Assembly (NCBI GenBank): GCA_022572105.1 | Contig: JACZWN010000009.1 | Coordinates: forward strand, 1-29,394 | Reading direction: 5' to 3' | Length of the DNA: 29,394 nt | From: Pseudomonadota bacterium | GTDB lineage: Bacteria; Pseudomonadota; Alphaproteobacteria; Kiloniellales; J153 | In this document: positions 15,243-22,318 of the stretch, piece by piece | Layout: every line of letters begins with the position of its first letter | Position numbering within the stretch: position 1 is the stretch's first letter | Translations under genes and position numbers: made by a program | Notes under the pieces: generated by a model | Seen by the model: only the letters and a program-made list of their open reading frames with translations | Database searches by the model: none | Told to the model about the DNA's origin: nothing

Positions 15243-16103
15243 ATGTCATCCAGAGACTCCGTGTTGGGAATGGGTCAGGCCGGCGAGACGCCGGACGCCG
15301 ATTCCCGGCGCATCGTGATCCACGACGCCGAAGACTTCGAAAGCATGCGCAAGGCCGGGCGCCTGGCGGCGGAGACGCTCGACTTCGTCACGCCGCGGGT
15401 GAAGGCCGGGGTGTCGACCGAGGACCTCGACCGCCTGTGCCACGACTTCATCGTCGACCGCGGCGCGGTGCCGGCGCCGCTCGGTTACCGCGGCTTCCCC
15501 AAGTCGATCTGCACCTCGGTCAACCACGTGGTCTGCCACGGCATCCCGAGCGAGCGCAAGACGCTGAACGACGGCGACATCGTCAACATCGACGTGACCG
15601 TGATCCTGGACGGCTGGCACGGCGACACCAGCCGCATGTTCCCGATCGGCAAGCCGGGGGTGAAAGCGCAGCGTCTGGTCGAGGTCACCCACGAGGCCAT
15701 GATGCGCGGCATCGAGGCGGTCAAGCCCGGCGCCACCCTGGGCGACATCGGCCACACCATCCAGAGCCACGCGGAGGCGCAGCGCTTCTCGGTGGTACGC
15801 GACTTCTGCGGCCATGGCCTCGGGCGCGTGTTCCACGCCGCGCCCAGCGTGCTGCACTACGGCCGTGCCGGCCAGGGCACGGTGCTGCGCGAGGGCATGT
15901 TCTTCACCATCGAGCCGATGATCAACGCCGGGCGCTACGAGGTGAAGATCCTGGGTGACGGCTGGACCGCGGTGACCCGCGACAAGTCGCTCTCGGCGCA
16001 GTTCGAGCACTCCCTCGGCGTGACCGCGAGCGGCTGCGAGATCTTCACGCTCTCGCCCAAGGGCTGGCACCTGCCGCCCTACCAGGGCGGGGAGAGCGGT
16101 TGA
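15243..16103 (+). CDS. map: Type I methionine aminopeptidase
   Basis: A 286-aa enzyme that removes the initiator methionine from new proteins. The dinuclear metal site is complete. His is in NHVVCHGIPS and the two Asp are in DGDIVNIDVTVILDGWHGDT. A His is in FCGHGLGRVFH, Glu is in FFTIEPM, and the last Glu is in SAQFEHSLGVT. A non-homologous extension of about 35 residues precedes the catalytic fold, and a start at the later Met (GQAGET) is possible. AGGAAAATACC precedes the ATG. It lies between sfsA (9 bp) and radC, an arrangement common in Rhodospirillales-type genomes. Confidence 0.95.
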   Translation: MSSRDSVLGMGQAGETPDADSRRIVIHDAEDFESMRKAGRLAAETLDFVTPRVKAGVSTEDLDRLCHDFIVDRGAVPAPLGYRGFPKSICTSVNHVVCHGIPSERKTLNDGDIVNIDVTVILDGWHGDTSRMFPIGKPGVKAQRLVEVTHEAMMRGIEAVKPGATLGDIGHTIQSHAEAQRFSVVRDFCGHGLGRVFHAAPSVLHYGRAGQGTVLREGMFFTIEPMINAGRYEVKILGDGWTAVTRDKSLSAQFEHSLGVTASGCEIFTLSPKGWHLPPYQGGESG

Positions 16104-16159
16104 GTCGCCCGCGCCGGCCGGAGCCGGCCGGGCAAGTGGGGAGCGCAGCGGGGAGCGCC

Positions 16160-16843
16160 ATGGCCAAGGAAAAACCGCACTACCACGGCCACCGCGAGCG
16201 GCTGCGCCGGCGCCTGCTGGACAAGGGCGCGGACTCGCTCGCCGACCACGAGATCCTGGAGTTCCTGTTGTTCGGCGCGCGCCCGCGCGGCGACACCAAG
16301 CCGCTCGCCAAGGTGCTGCTCAAGCGCTTCGACAGCCTGGCCGGGGTGCTGAGCGCGAGCCCGAGGGATCTCGCCGCCGTGGACGGCCTGGGCGAGACCA
16401 CGATCGCGGCGCTCAAGGTCGTGCCCGAGGCGGCCCGGCGCTTGGCGCTCGAGGAGGTCTCCCAGCGGCCTGTGATCGCGTCCTGGGACAAGCTGATCGC
16501 CTACTGCCGCATCGCCATGGGGCACGAGAAGGTCGAGCAGTTCCGCCTCTTGTTCCTCGACAAGAAGAACCGGCTGATCGCCGACGAGGTGCAGCAGCGC
16601 GGTACCGTCGACCACACGCCGGTCTATCCGCGCGAGGTCATCAAGCGGGCGCTGGAATTGGGCGCCTCGGCGCTGATCCTGGTGCACAACCACCCCTCGG
16701 GCGACGCGACGCCGTCCAAGGCCGACATCGAGATGACGCGCGAAGTCCAGGAGGCCGCCGCCAAGCTCGGCATCGCGGTCCACGACCACATCGTCATCAC
16801 CAAGTCCGGCCACAACAGCTTCAAGACGCTGGGGCTGCTGTAA
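16160..16843 (+). CDS. radC: RadC family protein (JAMM/MPN domain)
   Basis: A 227-aa protein. Residues 10-90 hold a helix-hairpin-helix region (LLDKGADSLADHEILEFLLF, AAVDGLGETTIAALK). The C-terminal JAB1/MPN domain has the metal motif LVHNHPSGDATPSKADIEMT (His, His, Ser and Asp) and ends VHDHIVITKSGHNSFKTLGLL, as in RadC. A DNA-repair role was proposed, but in E. coli the evidence is weak and RadC may act in DNA processing or uptake. The ATG at 16160 follows GGGAGCGCC; a TTG at 16100 overlapping the map stop is less likely. The TAA stop is followed by TAC, which faintly recalls the ATACCAA repeat. Confidence 0.93.
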   Translation: MAKEKPHYHGHRERLRRRLLDKGADSLADHEILEFLLFGARPRGDTKPLAKVLLKRFDSLAGVLSASPRDLAAVDGLGETTIAALKVVPEAARRLALEEVSQRPVIASWDKLIAYCRIAMGHEKVEQFRLLFLDKKNRLIADEVQQRGTVDHTPVYPREVIKRALELGASALILVHNHPSGDATPSKADIEMTREVQEAAAKLGIAVHDHIVITKSGHNSFKTLGLL

Positions 16844-16845
16844 TA

Positions 16846-16953
16846 CATTCCGCGCACCGCCGCTTCATCCTGCTCGGCTTCTTCTATAGCAAGGCCGAGG
16901 AGGCGCTGCGCCGGAACATCAACGCCGAGCGCCGCGCGGATCGTCCCGCCTGA
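16846..16953 (+). pseudogene. Unassigned C-terminal protein remnant downstream of radC
   Basis: Immediately after radC the plus strand reads RRFILLGFFYSKAEEALRRN followed by INAERRADRPA and a TGA at 16951. The composition is protein-like, with an amphipathic helix, but there is no start codon and I do not recognise the family. It looks like the tail of a gene that has lost its 5' part. A coincidental open frame cannot be excluded. Confidence 0.35.
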
Positions 16954-17034
16954 ACCGGGATCGGCCGACGGCCCACCTTGACCCGCCGGGCGCCGCGGCG
17001 CATGTTCCGCACGAGGCGCGGTTCGACGTGAACT

Positions 17035-17100
17035 CTAGTGTGATGGTTCCGAAATTCGGCGCATTTAATGTGCCGAATATCGGAAGCTGAATCACACTAG
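17035..17100. mobile_element. 66-bp hairpin MITE-like element with CTAG ends
   Basis: The element begins CTAGTGTGAT and ends ATCACACTAG. The arms are near-complete reverse complements (TTCCGAAATTCGGCGCATT against TTCCGATATTCGGCACATT), apart from a 2-versus-4-base interruption and two mismatches, and they meet with almost no loop. The CTAG ends contain TA, as expected for insertion by IS630/Tc1-type transposases, but that family link is inference. It is A/T-richer than its surroundings and lies 80 bp upstream of the oxygenase gene, where it could form a strong RNA hairpin in the leader. Confidence 0.65.
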
Positions 17101-17179
17101 ATTCAAATCGTTAGTGGCCTGCTTATCTCTGAAGTTCATCTTATGAAACTCGGAGGCAGGACACTAGGATAGATAGCGA

Positions 17180-18214
17180 ATGACGCACGGGCGGAGCGGG
17201 GCGAACGTCAACCTGGCCGCAGGGCTCGAGGGCCGGCGCGTACCCTTCGAGAGCGTTCCGGTGATCGACCTGGGGCCGTTCCTGGACGGCGGCGACAAGC
17301 CCGGGGTCGCGCGCGCCATCGGGCGCGCTTGCCGCGAGGTCGGGTTCTTTTACGTCCGCAACCACGGCATGCCCCGCGCCCGGGTCGAGGCCGCCTTCGC
17401 CGAGGCGCGGCGCTTCTTCGCCCAGCCGCTCGAGGCCAAAACCGCGATCCACGTCAGCAAGTCCTATCCTAGACAGCGCGGCTACATCCCGCTGTTCGAG
17501 GAAAATACCGACCCGGCGGTGACCGCCGACCTCAAGGAGTGCTTCGACCTGGGCCGCGAGCTGCCGCCGGACGACCCCGCGGTGCGCGCCGGCACGCCGT
17601 TCCACGGCCCCAACGTCTGGCCCGAGGGCCTGCCCGGCTTCCGGGAGACGATCGCTGCCTATTACGACGCCGTCCTCGACCTGTCCCTGACGCTTGCGCG
17701 CGCGGTGGCGCTCAGCCTCGACCTGCCCGAGGACCATTTCGCCGACAAGCTGGACCGGGCGGTCACCACCCTGCGGCTGATCCAATACCCGCCGCAGCAG
17801 GGCCGGATCGAGCCGGCCACCTTCGGCTGCGGCGCGCACACGGACTACGGTTTCCTGACCGTGCTGGCCCAGGACCAGGCCGGCGGCTTGCAGCTCAAGA
17901 ACTGCGCCGGCGATTGGATTGCCGCGCCGCCCATAGCCGGCACCTTGGTCGTCAATATCGCCGAGATGGTCGAGCGCTGGACCAACGGGCTGTATCCGGC
18001 GACGCTGCACCGCGTGATCAACACGAGCGGGCGCGCGCGCTATTCCCTGCCGTTCTTCCTCGACACCAACTACGACGCGCGCGTCGAGTGCCTGCCCAAC
18101 TGCCGGAGCGCGGAGCATCCGGCCAAGTACCCGCCGGTGATCGGCGGCGAGTACCTGTTCCAGCGCTACGACCAGACCTTCCCCTACCGGGCCGAGCCGA
18201 CGCGCGACGCCTGA
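17180..18214 (+). CDS. 2-oxoglutarate/Fe(II)-dependent oxygenase, isopenicillin N synthase family
   Basis: A 344-aa double-stranded beta-helix enzyme. The N-terminal DIOX_N part (VPVIDLGPFL, REVGFFYVRNHGMP) is followed by the oxygenase core. The iron ligands are His and Asp in GAHTDYGFLTVL near residue 218 and His in TLHRVINTS near 278. The Arg of the R-x-S motif that binds 2-oxoglutarate lies in ARYSLPFF near 290. The length and order are those of plant and bacterial 2OG oxygenases that hydroxylate or desaturate small molecules. Its stop is about 40 bp before the GH3-type gene on the same strand. The substrate is unknown, and an ethylene-forming-like reaction cannot be excluded. Confidence 0.88.
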   Translation: MTHGRSGANVNLAAGLEGRRVPFESVPVIDLGPFLDGGDKPGVARAIGRACREVGFFYVRNHGMPRARVEAAFAEARRFFAQPLEAKTAIHVSKSYPRQRGYIPLFEENTDPAVTADLKECFDLGRELPPDDPAVRAGTPFHGPNVWPEGLPGFRETIAAYYDAVLDLSLTLARAVALSLDLPEDHFADKLDRAVTTLRLIQYPPQQGRIEPATFGCGAHTDYGFLTVLAQDQAGGLQLKNCAGDWIAAPPIAGTLVVNIAEMVERWTNGLYPATLHRVINTSGRARYSLPFFLDTNYDARVECLPNCRSAEHPAKYPPVIGGEYLFQRYDQTFPYRAEPTRDA

Positions 18215-18236
18215 CGCGGTGCGGATATCTCGGCTT

Positions 18237-18256
18237 ATACCAACGATCGTTGGTAT
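18237..18256. promoter_or_regulatory. Perfect 20-bp palindrome overlapping the start of the GH3-type gene
   Basis: ATACCAACGATCGTTGGTAT is exactly its own reverse complement. It consists of two ATACCAA half-sites with a 6-bp spacer, the same spacing as in the repeat leaders. Its last two bases begin the first candidate ATG (18255) of the GH3-type gene, and it occupies the place of a ribosome binding site. It could be an operator, a hairpin that hides the start, or the scar of a repeat. Confidence 0.55.
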
Positions 18257-19796
18257 GATGCTCGACATGTTCGACACGACACCGCTCCTGAGGCTCTACG
18301 CCGGGGGCCGATTGCGTGCGATCGATGCGCTCGAGCCGGTCCGGGCCCAGGCGCACGAGCTTTTGCAGTTGCTCGGCAAGGCCCGCGACACGCGTTTCGG
18401 CCGCGACCACGATTTCGCCGCCGTCGGCTCGGTCGAGGACTTCCAGCGGCGCGTCCCGCTCGGCCGTTACGAGGATTTCTGGGAGGCGTACTGGAAGCCG
18501 GCCTTCCCGCTGCTCGACGACTGCACCTGGCCCGGGCGCATCCCCACCTTCGCCGTCACCTCGGGCACCACCAGCGGGGTCACCAAGCACATCCCCTGCT
18601 CGCACGAGATGATCCGCGCCGACCGGCGGGCGGCCCTCGACCTCCTGGCCTATCACCTGGCGGCGCGCCCGGACAGCCGGCTGCTCGGCGGGTGCAACTT
18701 CATGCTCGGCGGCAGCACCGACCTGGTCGAGCTCGCGCCCGGCGTCCATGGCGGCGACCTGAGCGGCATTATCGCCAAGAACATACCCTGGTGGGCGCGC
18801 CTGCGTTATTACCCGCCGCGCCATCTGGAGACCATCGCCGACTGGCAGGAGAAGATCGCCAAGCTGGCGCCGGGCTCCCTCGAACGGGACATCCGGGCGA
18901 TCTCGGGCATGCCGAGCTGGCTGCTCGTGTTCTTCGACAAGCTCGCCGAGCTGCGCCCCGGGGCCGAGCGGCGGCTGGTCGATTTCTATCCCAACCTCGA
19001 GCTCCTGATCCACGGCGGGGTCAACTGGGCCCCCTACCGCAAGACCTTCGCCAAGCTGCTGGAGGGCGGCCACGCCGAGACCCGCGAGGTCTACGCCGCC
19101 AGCGAGGGCTTGATCGCGCTCGCCGACCGCGGCGACGGCGAGGGCCTGCGCCTGGTCCTCGACAACGGCCTGTTCTTCGAGTTCGTGCCGGTCGACGAGC
19201 TGGACTCGCCCGACCCGACGCGCCACTGGCTGGCGACCGTGGAGACCGGCGTCAACTACGCCATCGCGCTCAGCACCTGCGCCGGGCTGTGGGCCTACCT
19301 GGTCGGCGACACGGTCGCGTTCGTCGATCTCGATCCGCCGCGCATCCTGGTCACCGGGCGCACCAGCTACACGCTCTCGGCCTTCGGCGAGCACCTGATC
19401 GCCGCCGAGATCGAGGAGTCGGTGAGCGCCGCCGCCGACGCGATCGGCGCCTCGGTCACCGATTATTCGGTCGGCCCGTTGTTCCCCGGGAAGGAGGGCG
19501 AGCTGGGCGGTCACCTCTACGTCGTCGAGTTCGCCCAAGCCCCGCCCGAGGCGGCGCGGCTCGAGACCTTCGCGCGCGTGCTCGACCGGGCGCTCTCGGC
19601 CACCAACGAGGACTACGCCGCGCACCGCGCCGGCGGCTATGGGCTCAACGCGCCGCGCGTGCACGCGGTCGCGCCCGGCCGCTTCGCCGCCTGGATGAAA
19701 GCCCGCGATCAACTGGGCGGCCAGCACAAGGTGCCGCGCATCGTCAACGACCCGGCGCTGTTCCAAAGCTTACGCGACTTCATGGGCTGCACCTGA
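18255..19796 (+). CDS. GH3 family acyl-adenylating protein
   Basis: A protein of about 513 aa from the ANL-like GH3 superfamily. Plant GH3 enzymes adenylate carboxylic acids such as jasmonate and indole-acetate and join them to amino acids; bacterial members have mostly unknown substrates. The three ATP/AMP-binding regions are visible: VTSGTTSGVTKHIPCS near residue 105, VYAASEGLIALA near 280, and LVGDTVAFVD with GRTSYTLSAFGEHL near 355-385. The C-terminal cap includes HAVAPGRFAAWMKARDQLGG. Three ATGs (18255, 18258, 18267) compete as starts, none with a clear ribosome site, because the palindrome lies there. It lies just after the 2OG oxygenase gene and probably shares its transcript. Confidence 0.85.
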   Translation: MMLDMFDTTPLLRLYAGGRLRAIDALEPVRAQAHELLQLLGKARDTRFGRDHDFAAVGSVEDFQRRVPLGRYEDFWEAYWKPAFPLLDDCTWPGRIPTFAVTSGTTSGVTKHIPCSHEMIRADRRAALDLLAYHLAARPDSRLLGGCNFMLGGSTDLVELAPGVHGGDLSGIIAKNIPWWARLRYYPPRHLETIADWQEKIAKLAPGSLERDIRAISGMPSWLLVFFDKLAELRPGAERRLVDFYPNLELLIHGGVNWAPYRKTFAKLLEGGHAETREVYAASEGLIALADRGDGEGLRLVLDNGLFFEFVPVDELDSPDPTRHWLATVETGVNYAIALSTCAGLWAYLVGDTVAFVDLDPPRILVTGRTSYTLSAFGEHLIAAEIEESVSAAADAIGASVTDYSVGPLFPGKEGELGGHLYVVEFAQAPPEAARLETFARVLDRALSATNEDYAAHRAGGYGLNAPRVHAVAPGRFAAWMKARDQLGGQHKVPRIVNDPALFQSLRDFMGCT

Positions 19797-19895
19797 GGGC
19801 CGCGCCCTGAGCCCGGTGGGGGCAGACGGGGGGCCAGAGGCCCCGACCCGCAGCGGACCTTTCACAGCCAATTCCCCTGCCCCATAGATCGAGGC

Positions 19896-20723
19896 TTATT
19901 TTATCAAAGCCTTTCGGCCAAACATCTTTATGCCCGGTTTGGTATTGAGCTTAAAGGAACTCTCCACACCGTATGAGTTGAATAATCTCCTAATATTGGA
20001 CTTTGAAAACCATCTGATATGCTCAATGGGTTTTACCTCGTTCCATTCCAAAAAATCGCGGGGCCGCCGAAAATGTCCGAAATCCGGAGTCGTTAGGAAA
20101 AGAACGCCCGAGTTTTCCAGCACCAAACTCAGGGCCTCCGCAAACCCCCGGACGTCCGGCACATGCTCAATGACTTCCGTGCAAAATACGATATGAAATT
20201 TTCGGCTGGATTTCGCCAAGCTGGAAATATCCATGTTCAAAAACTCACCGCCGGGAAAATGCTGGTGGGCTGTTTCCAGGGCCCCGCTGTCGATATCTAT
20301 GCCCGTGCCTTGGAGGCCCAATCGATGGGCCGCCTCAACGGCAAATCCCTGATTGCAGCCCACGTCCAGGAAAGTTTTTCCGCGTGCCAGTCCAGAGAGT
20401 TTTTTGATTCGCCGGGCAGCACGCTTAATCTTCTTGTCCTTCTTCCTCAAATAACCTTTCGAGACGAATTGGGAGTAGTAGGTGTGATAAAATTCTGAAA
20501 GCCGGTCGCCATCCGGCTTTGGCGCGACAAACAGCAGGGAACAGTCGCGGCACTGCTGGAATTGGAGGTCTTCCCGCCAATCCAAAGATTGCATTGTCCT
20601 CAGAATGGTAAATCGTTCGTCATCTGCTGACAGCCGCCTGTCGGAGTCCAAATAGTGAACCCAGTCTGAGAATTGGGCGCGCGTATCGGTATTTTGCGAC
20701 AAGCAGGCAGGGCAGTTATGCAA
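19896..20723 (-). CDS. Class I SAM methyltransferase with N-terminal zinc-ribbon-like segment
   Basis: A 275-aa protein. The N-terminal CPACLSQNT and a later QCRDCSLLFVAP form two Cys-x-x-Cys pairs, as in methyltransferases of polysaccharide and secondary-metabolite loci. The SAM motif FLDVGCNQGFAVEAAHRLG lies near residue 120, DIDSG supplies the acidic residue, and CTEVIEHVPDVRGFAEAL with GVLFLTTPDFGHF completes the Methyltransf_23-type fold. The gene is clearly less GC-rich than its neighbours, with codons such as AAA and TTT more frequent, which suggests horizontal acquisition. No glycosyltransferase or other pathway gene accompanies it, so it may be a stray of a larger cluster. Confidence 0.82.
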   Translation of the reverse strand: MHNCPACLSQNTDTRAQFSDWVHYLDSDRRLSADDERFTILRTMQSLDWREDLQFQQCRDCSLLFVAPKPDGDRLSEFYHTYYSQFVSKGYLRKKDKKIKRAARRIKKLSGLARGKTFLDVGCNQGFAVEAAHRLGLQGTGIDIDSGALETAHQHFPGGEFLNMDISSLAKSSRKFHIVFCTEVIEHVPDVRGFAEALSLVLENSGVLFLTTPDFGHFRRPRDFLEWNEVKPIEHIRWFSKSNIRRLFNSYGVESSFKLNTKPGIKMFGRKALIK

Positions 20724-21007
20724 TGATCAGGACTTCGGGAATTATCAGGGTGATTTAGGGTTGAACGAATCACACGGGATCGGCGATGTGACAAGCGATT
20801 TGGCCGTCTTTATCCGACCTTTCCCAGATAACCTTCAAATCCGCTCCAACCCAAATCCCGCCACCACTGGAAGAGTTTTCCCTCCGCAGCAGTCTGACAG
20901 CCAGATTTTGGTGATTTGAGCGTGGTCGGAAGCCCATTCAGCCCGGTTTTTCATCATTCAGACGCACCTCTCCCATCGTTTTATACCCTGCCGTGGATTT
21001 CCTCGGC
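20724..21007. other. Non-coding, transposon-derived tail
   Basis: No gene is apparent. The stretch is AT-richer than average, in line with the lower-GC methyltransferase next to it. CCCGGTTTTTCATCATTCAG at 20942-20961 resembles an insertion-sequence terminal repeat and is likely the outer end of the IS1380-type remnant that follows. Confidence 0.4.
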
Positions 21008-21130
21008 TTACACCGGCGCGGGTCTTGGTCGCCATTCATCGATCCGCCGCAGGAATTCTCGAAACAGGTTCCTCGGCACGGCAACCCCTGCATCTGGAAC
21101 GTGACATAGCGACCATGCAGTAGACGGCTT
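21008..21130 (-). pseudogene. IS1380-type transposase C-terminal remnant, frameshifted
   Basis: On the minus strand, HGRYVTFQM is followed in another frame by VAVPRNLFREFLRRIDEWRP and a TAA at 21010-21008. From memory, R-Y-V-T-F-Q-M-A-E-V-A-V-P-R is the C-terminal signature of IS1380-family transposases. A small indel in ATGCAGGGGTTGCC breaks the frame. Upstream it is cut off by the ATACCAA leader of repeat unit 3 at 21131. The family label is recognition without a search; the frameshift and truncation are visible directly. Confidence 0.65.
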
Positions 21131-21263
21131 ATACCAACCGCCCTTAATATTGACCCGTTTCACCCCGTGGCGCTTTGGGTTGATTTTTGTCGCCAGTCAG
21201 GAGCGCGTTGCGCCACGGTGCGGGCACCGCAAGCGACGCGCGACGCCGCTGGCGACAAAAATC
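21131..21263 (+). repeat. Structured repeat unit 3
   Basis: The leader is ATACCAA (21131-21137), CCGCCC, then TTAATATTGACCC (21144-21156). After about 25 bases comes a perfect 15-bp stem, GATTTTTGTCGCCAG (21182-21196) paired with 21249-21263. It encloses a 48-nt core (21199-21246) that matches the unit 1 core at 41 of 48 aligned positions with one gap. The inner hairpin is CGGTG/CACCG where unit 1 has CGATG/CATCG, a compensatory change. The outer stem has no sequence similarity to units 1 or 2. Spacing between stem and core (2 nt, then 2-3 nt) is conserved. Confidence 0.7.
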
Positions 21264-21443
21264 GCCCGGCCCTACGGGTGGGGCACATCGGCCCGCCGGG
21301 TGCGTTGCGGCGCCAATGGGCGGCGCTTGCCCGCCATCTGGGACTCGGGGGTCCCGCATGTCCGGCGTCAGCGCCTTTGAGACAGATCGGAGCTATTGAA
21401 CAAGGGAGGATTTCTGGGTCATCGTAACCGCCAAGGAGTGGAG

Positions 21444-21662
21444 ATGAGACAGAAATCCGGAAAGCTGAAAGAGCCGGCCGAGAAGGTCGTCAGAGACATC
21501 CGCCGTGCGACGCGGAAGCAGTACTCCGCCGAGGAAAAGATCCGCATCGTGCTGAGCGACCATCGCGCCCCCGGACGACGAGCGATCCACCAATCATCCA
21601 TCGCGCCGCCATGGAACGGAGGAGCCGTCACCACCCGGCAACGGCTGCGGCGGACCGGCTAG
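21444..21662 (+). pseudogene. Truncated IS3-family OrfA transposase
   Basis: The start at 21444 follows GGAGTGGAG. MRQKSGKLKEPAEKVVRDIR and RATRKQYSAEEKIRIVLS are typical of the N-terminus of OrfA in IS3-family elements, where the helix-turn-helix should follow. Similarity stops after IVLS (about 21557); the remaining frame to the TAG at 21660 is unrelated. OrfB and the right end are missing. TGAACAAGGGAGG (from about 21394) may be the left end of the element. The fragment abuts the 3' end of the DUF1326 gene, overlapping its stop codon. Confidence 0.7.
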
Positions 21663-22318
21663 GCGCGCCGCTTTGGGAGGCTCTCCTCGGCGATGATTCC
21701 GTAAGGGCCATAGGTGACGTAGGAGATGGCGGCGTATCGCTTGCTGTGCTTCTGCTCGAGTTCGCCCTTGCTCCAAAACGTCGCGCTCGCCATCTCGGCC
21801 TCGCGGAATTCGAACCCGTCGTACAGGTGCAGCGACATGAAGTGTGGTGCGCCGGTAACCGGATTCTTGATCGGCTCGACTTCGGCCTCCAGCACGCCGG
21901 AGACCAAAAACCGCCCTTTTCGGCCCTCGAGATCCCATTCAAACTCGATATCCGCGAAGATCGGTTCCGGCTCGTTCTCGATCGTCGAGCCGTAGATCGC
22001 GAAGCCGGTCGTCGGCTCTTGCTCCTCGCCGCCCATGATCTTGAATAGCGCCTCGACCTGCGCTTCGGTGGCGGCCTTGTCGATGATGCTCCACCAAGTG
22101 CCCTTGCCTTCGTGAACCGGGCCCGGCCAGCGGTAGGCCCCCGCCACCCGCAGGCCATCGAGACGGACGTCGCCGAAATATCCTTCGGTGATTTCCATCG
22201 CCATGACCCCCTCGCAGGGGGTCCGTGTCGGCGGCGCCATGGCCTCGCATGGACAACCGTAATCGCAGCTGCAGGTTCCGATTTGCTTGGTTCTGATCAT
22301 CCAGTCGACGTAGGCCAT
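21659..22318 (-). CDS. DUF1326 domain-containing protein
   Basis: A 219-aa protein. Residues 13-40 hold the family's cysteine-rich start, TCSCDYGCPCEAMAPPTRTP, then CEGVMAMEITEGYFGDVRLDGLR. Further family blocks are GTWWSIIDKAATEAQVEALFKIMGG (central) and MSLHLYDGFEFREAEMASA (C-terminal). The four early cysteines could bind a metal, but the function of DUF1326 proteins is not known. GAGGAGGGGACCGG precedes the ATG. The gene ends at the truncated IS3 fragment, yet the C-terminus looks intact. Confidence 0.85.
   Translation of the reverse strand: MAYVDWMIRTKQIGTCSCDYGCPCEAMAPPTRTPCEGVMAMEITEGYFGDVRLDGLRVAGAYRWPGPVHEGKGTWWSIIDKAATEAQVEALFKIMGGEEQEPTTGFAIYGSTIENEPEPIFADIEFEWDLEGRKGRFLVSGVLEAEVEPIKNPVTGAPHFMSLHLYDGFEFREAEMASATFWSKGELEQKHSKRYAAISYVTYGPYGIIAEESLPKRRA

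Noticed and set aside
16841..16850. TAATACATTC at the radC stop as a fifth stop-fused ATACCAA copy
   Set aside because: Only TAATAC matches; the key CCAA is missing.
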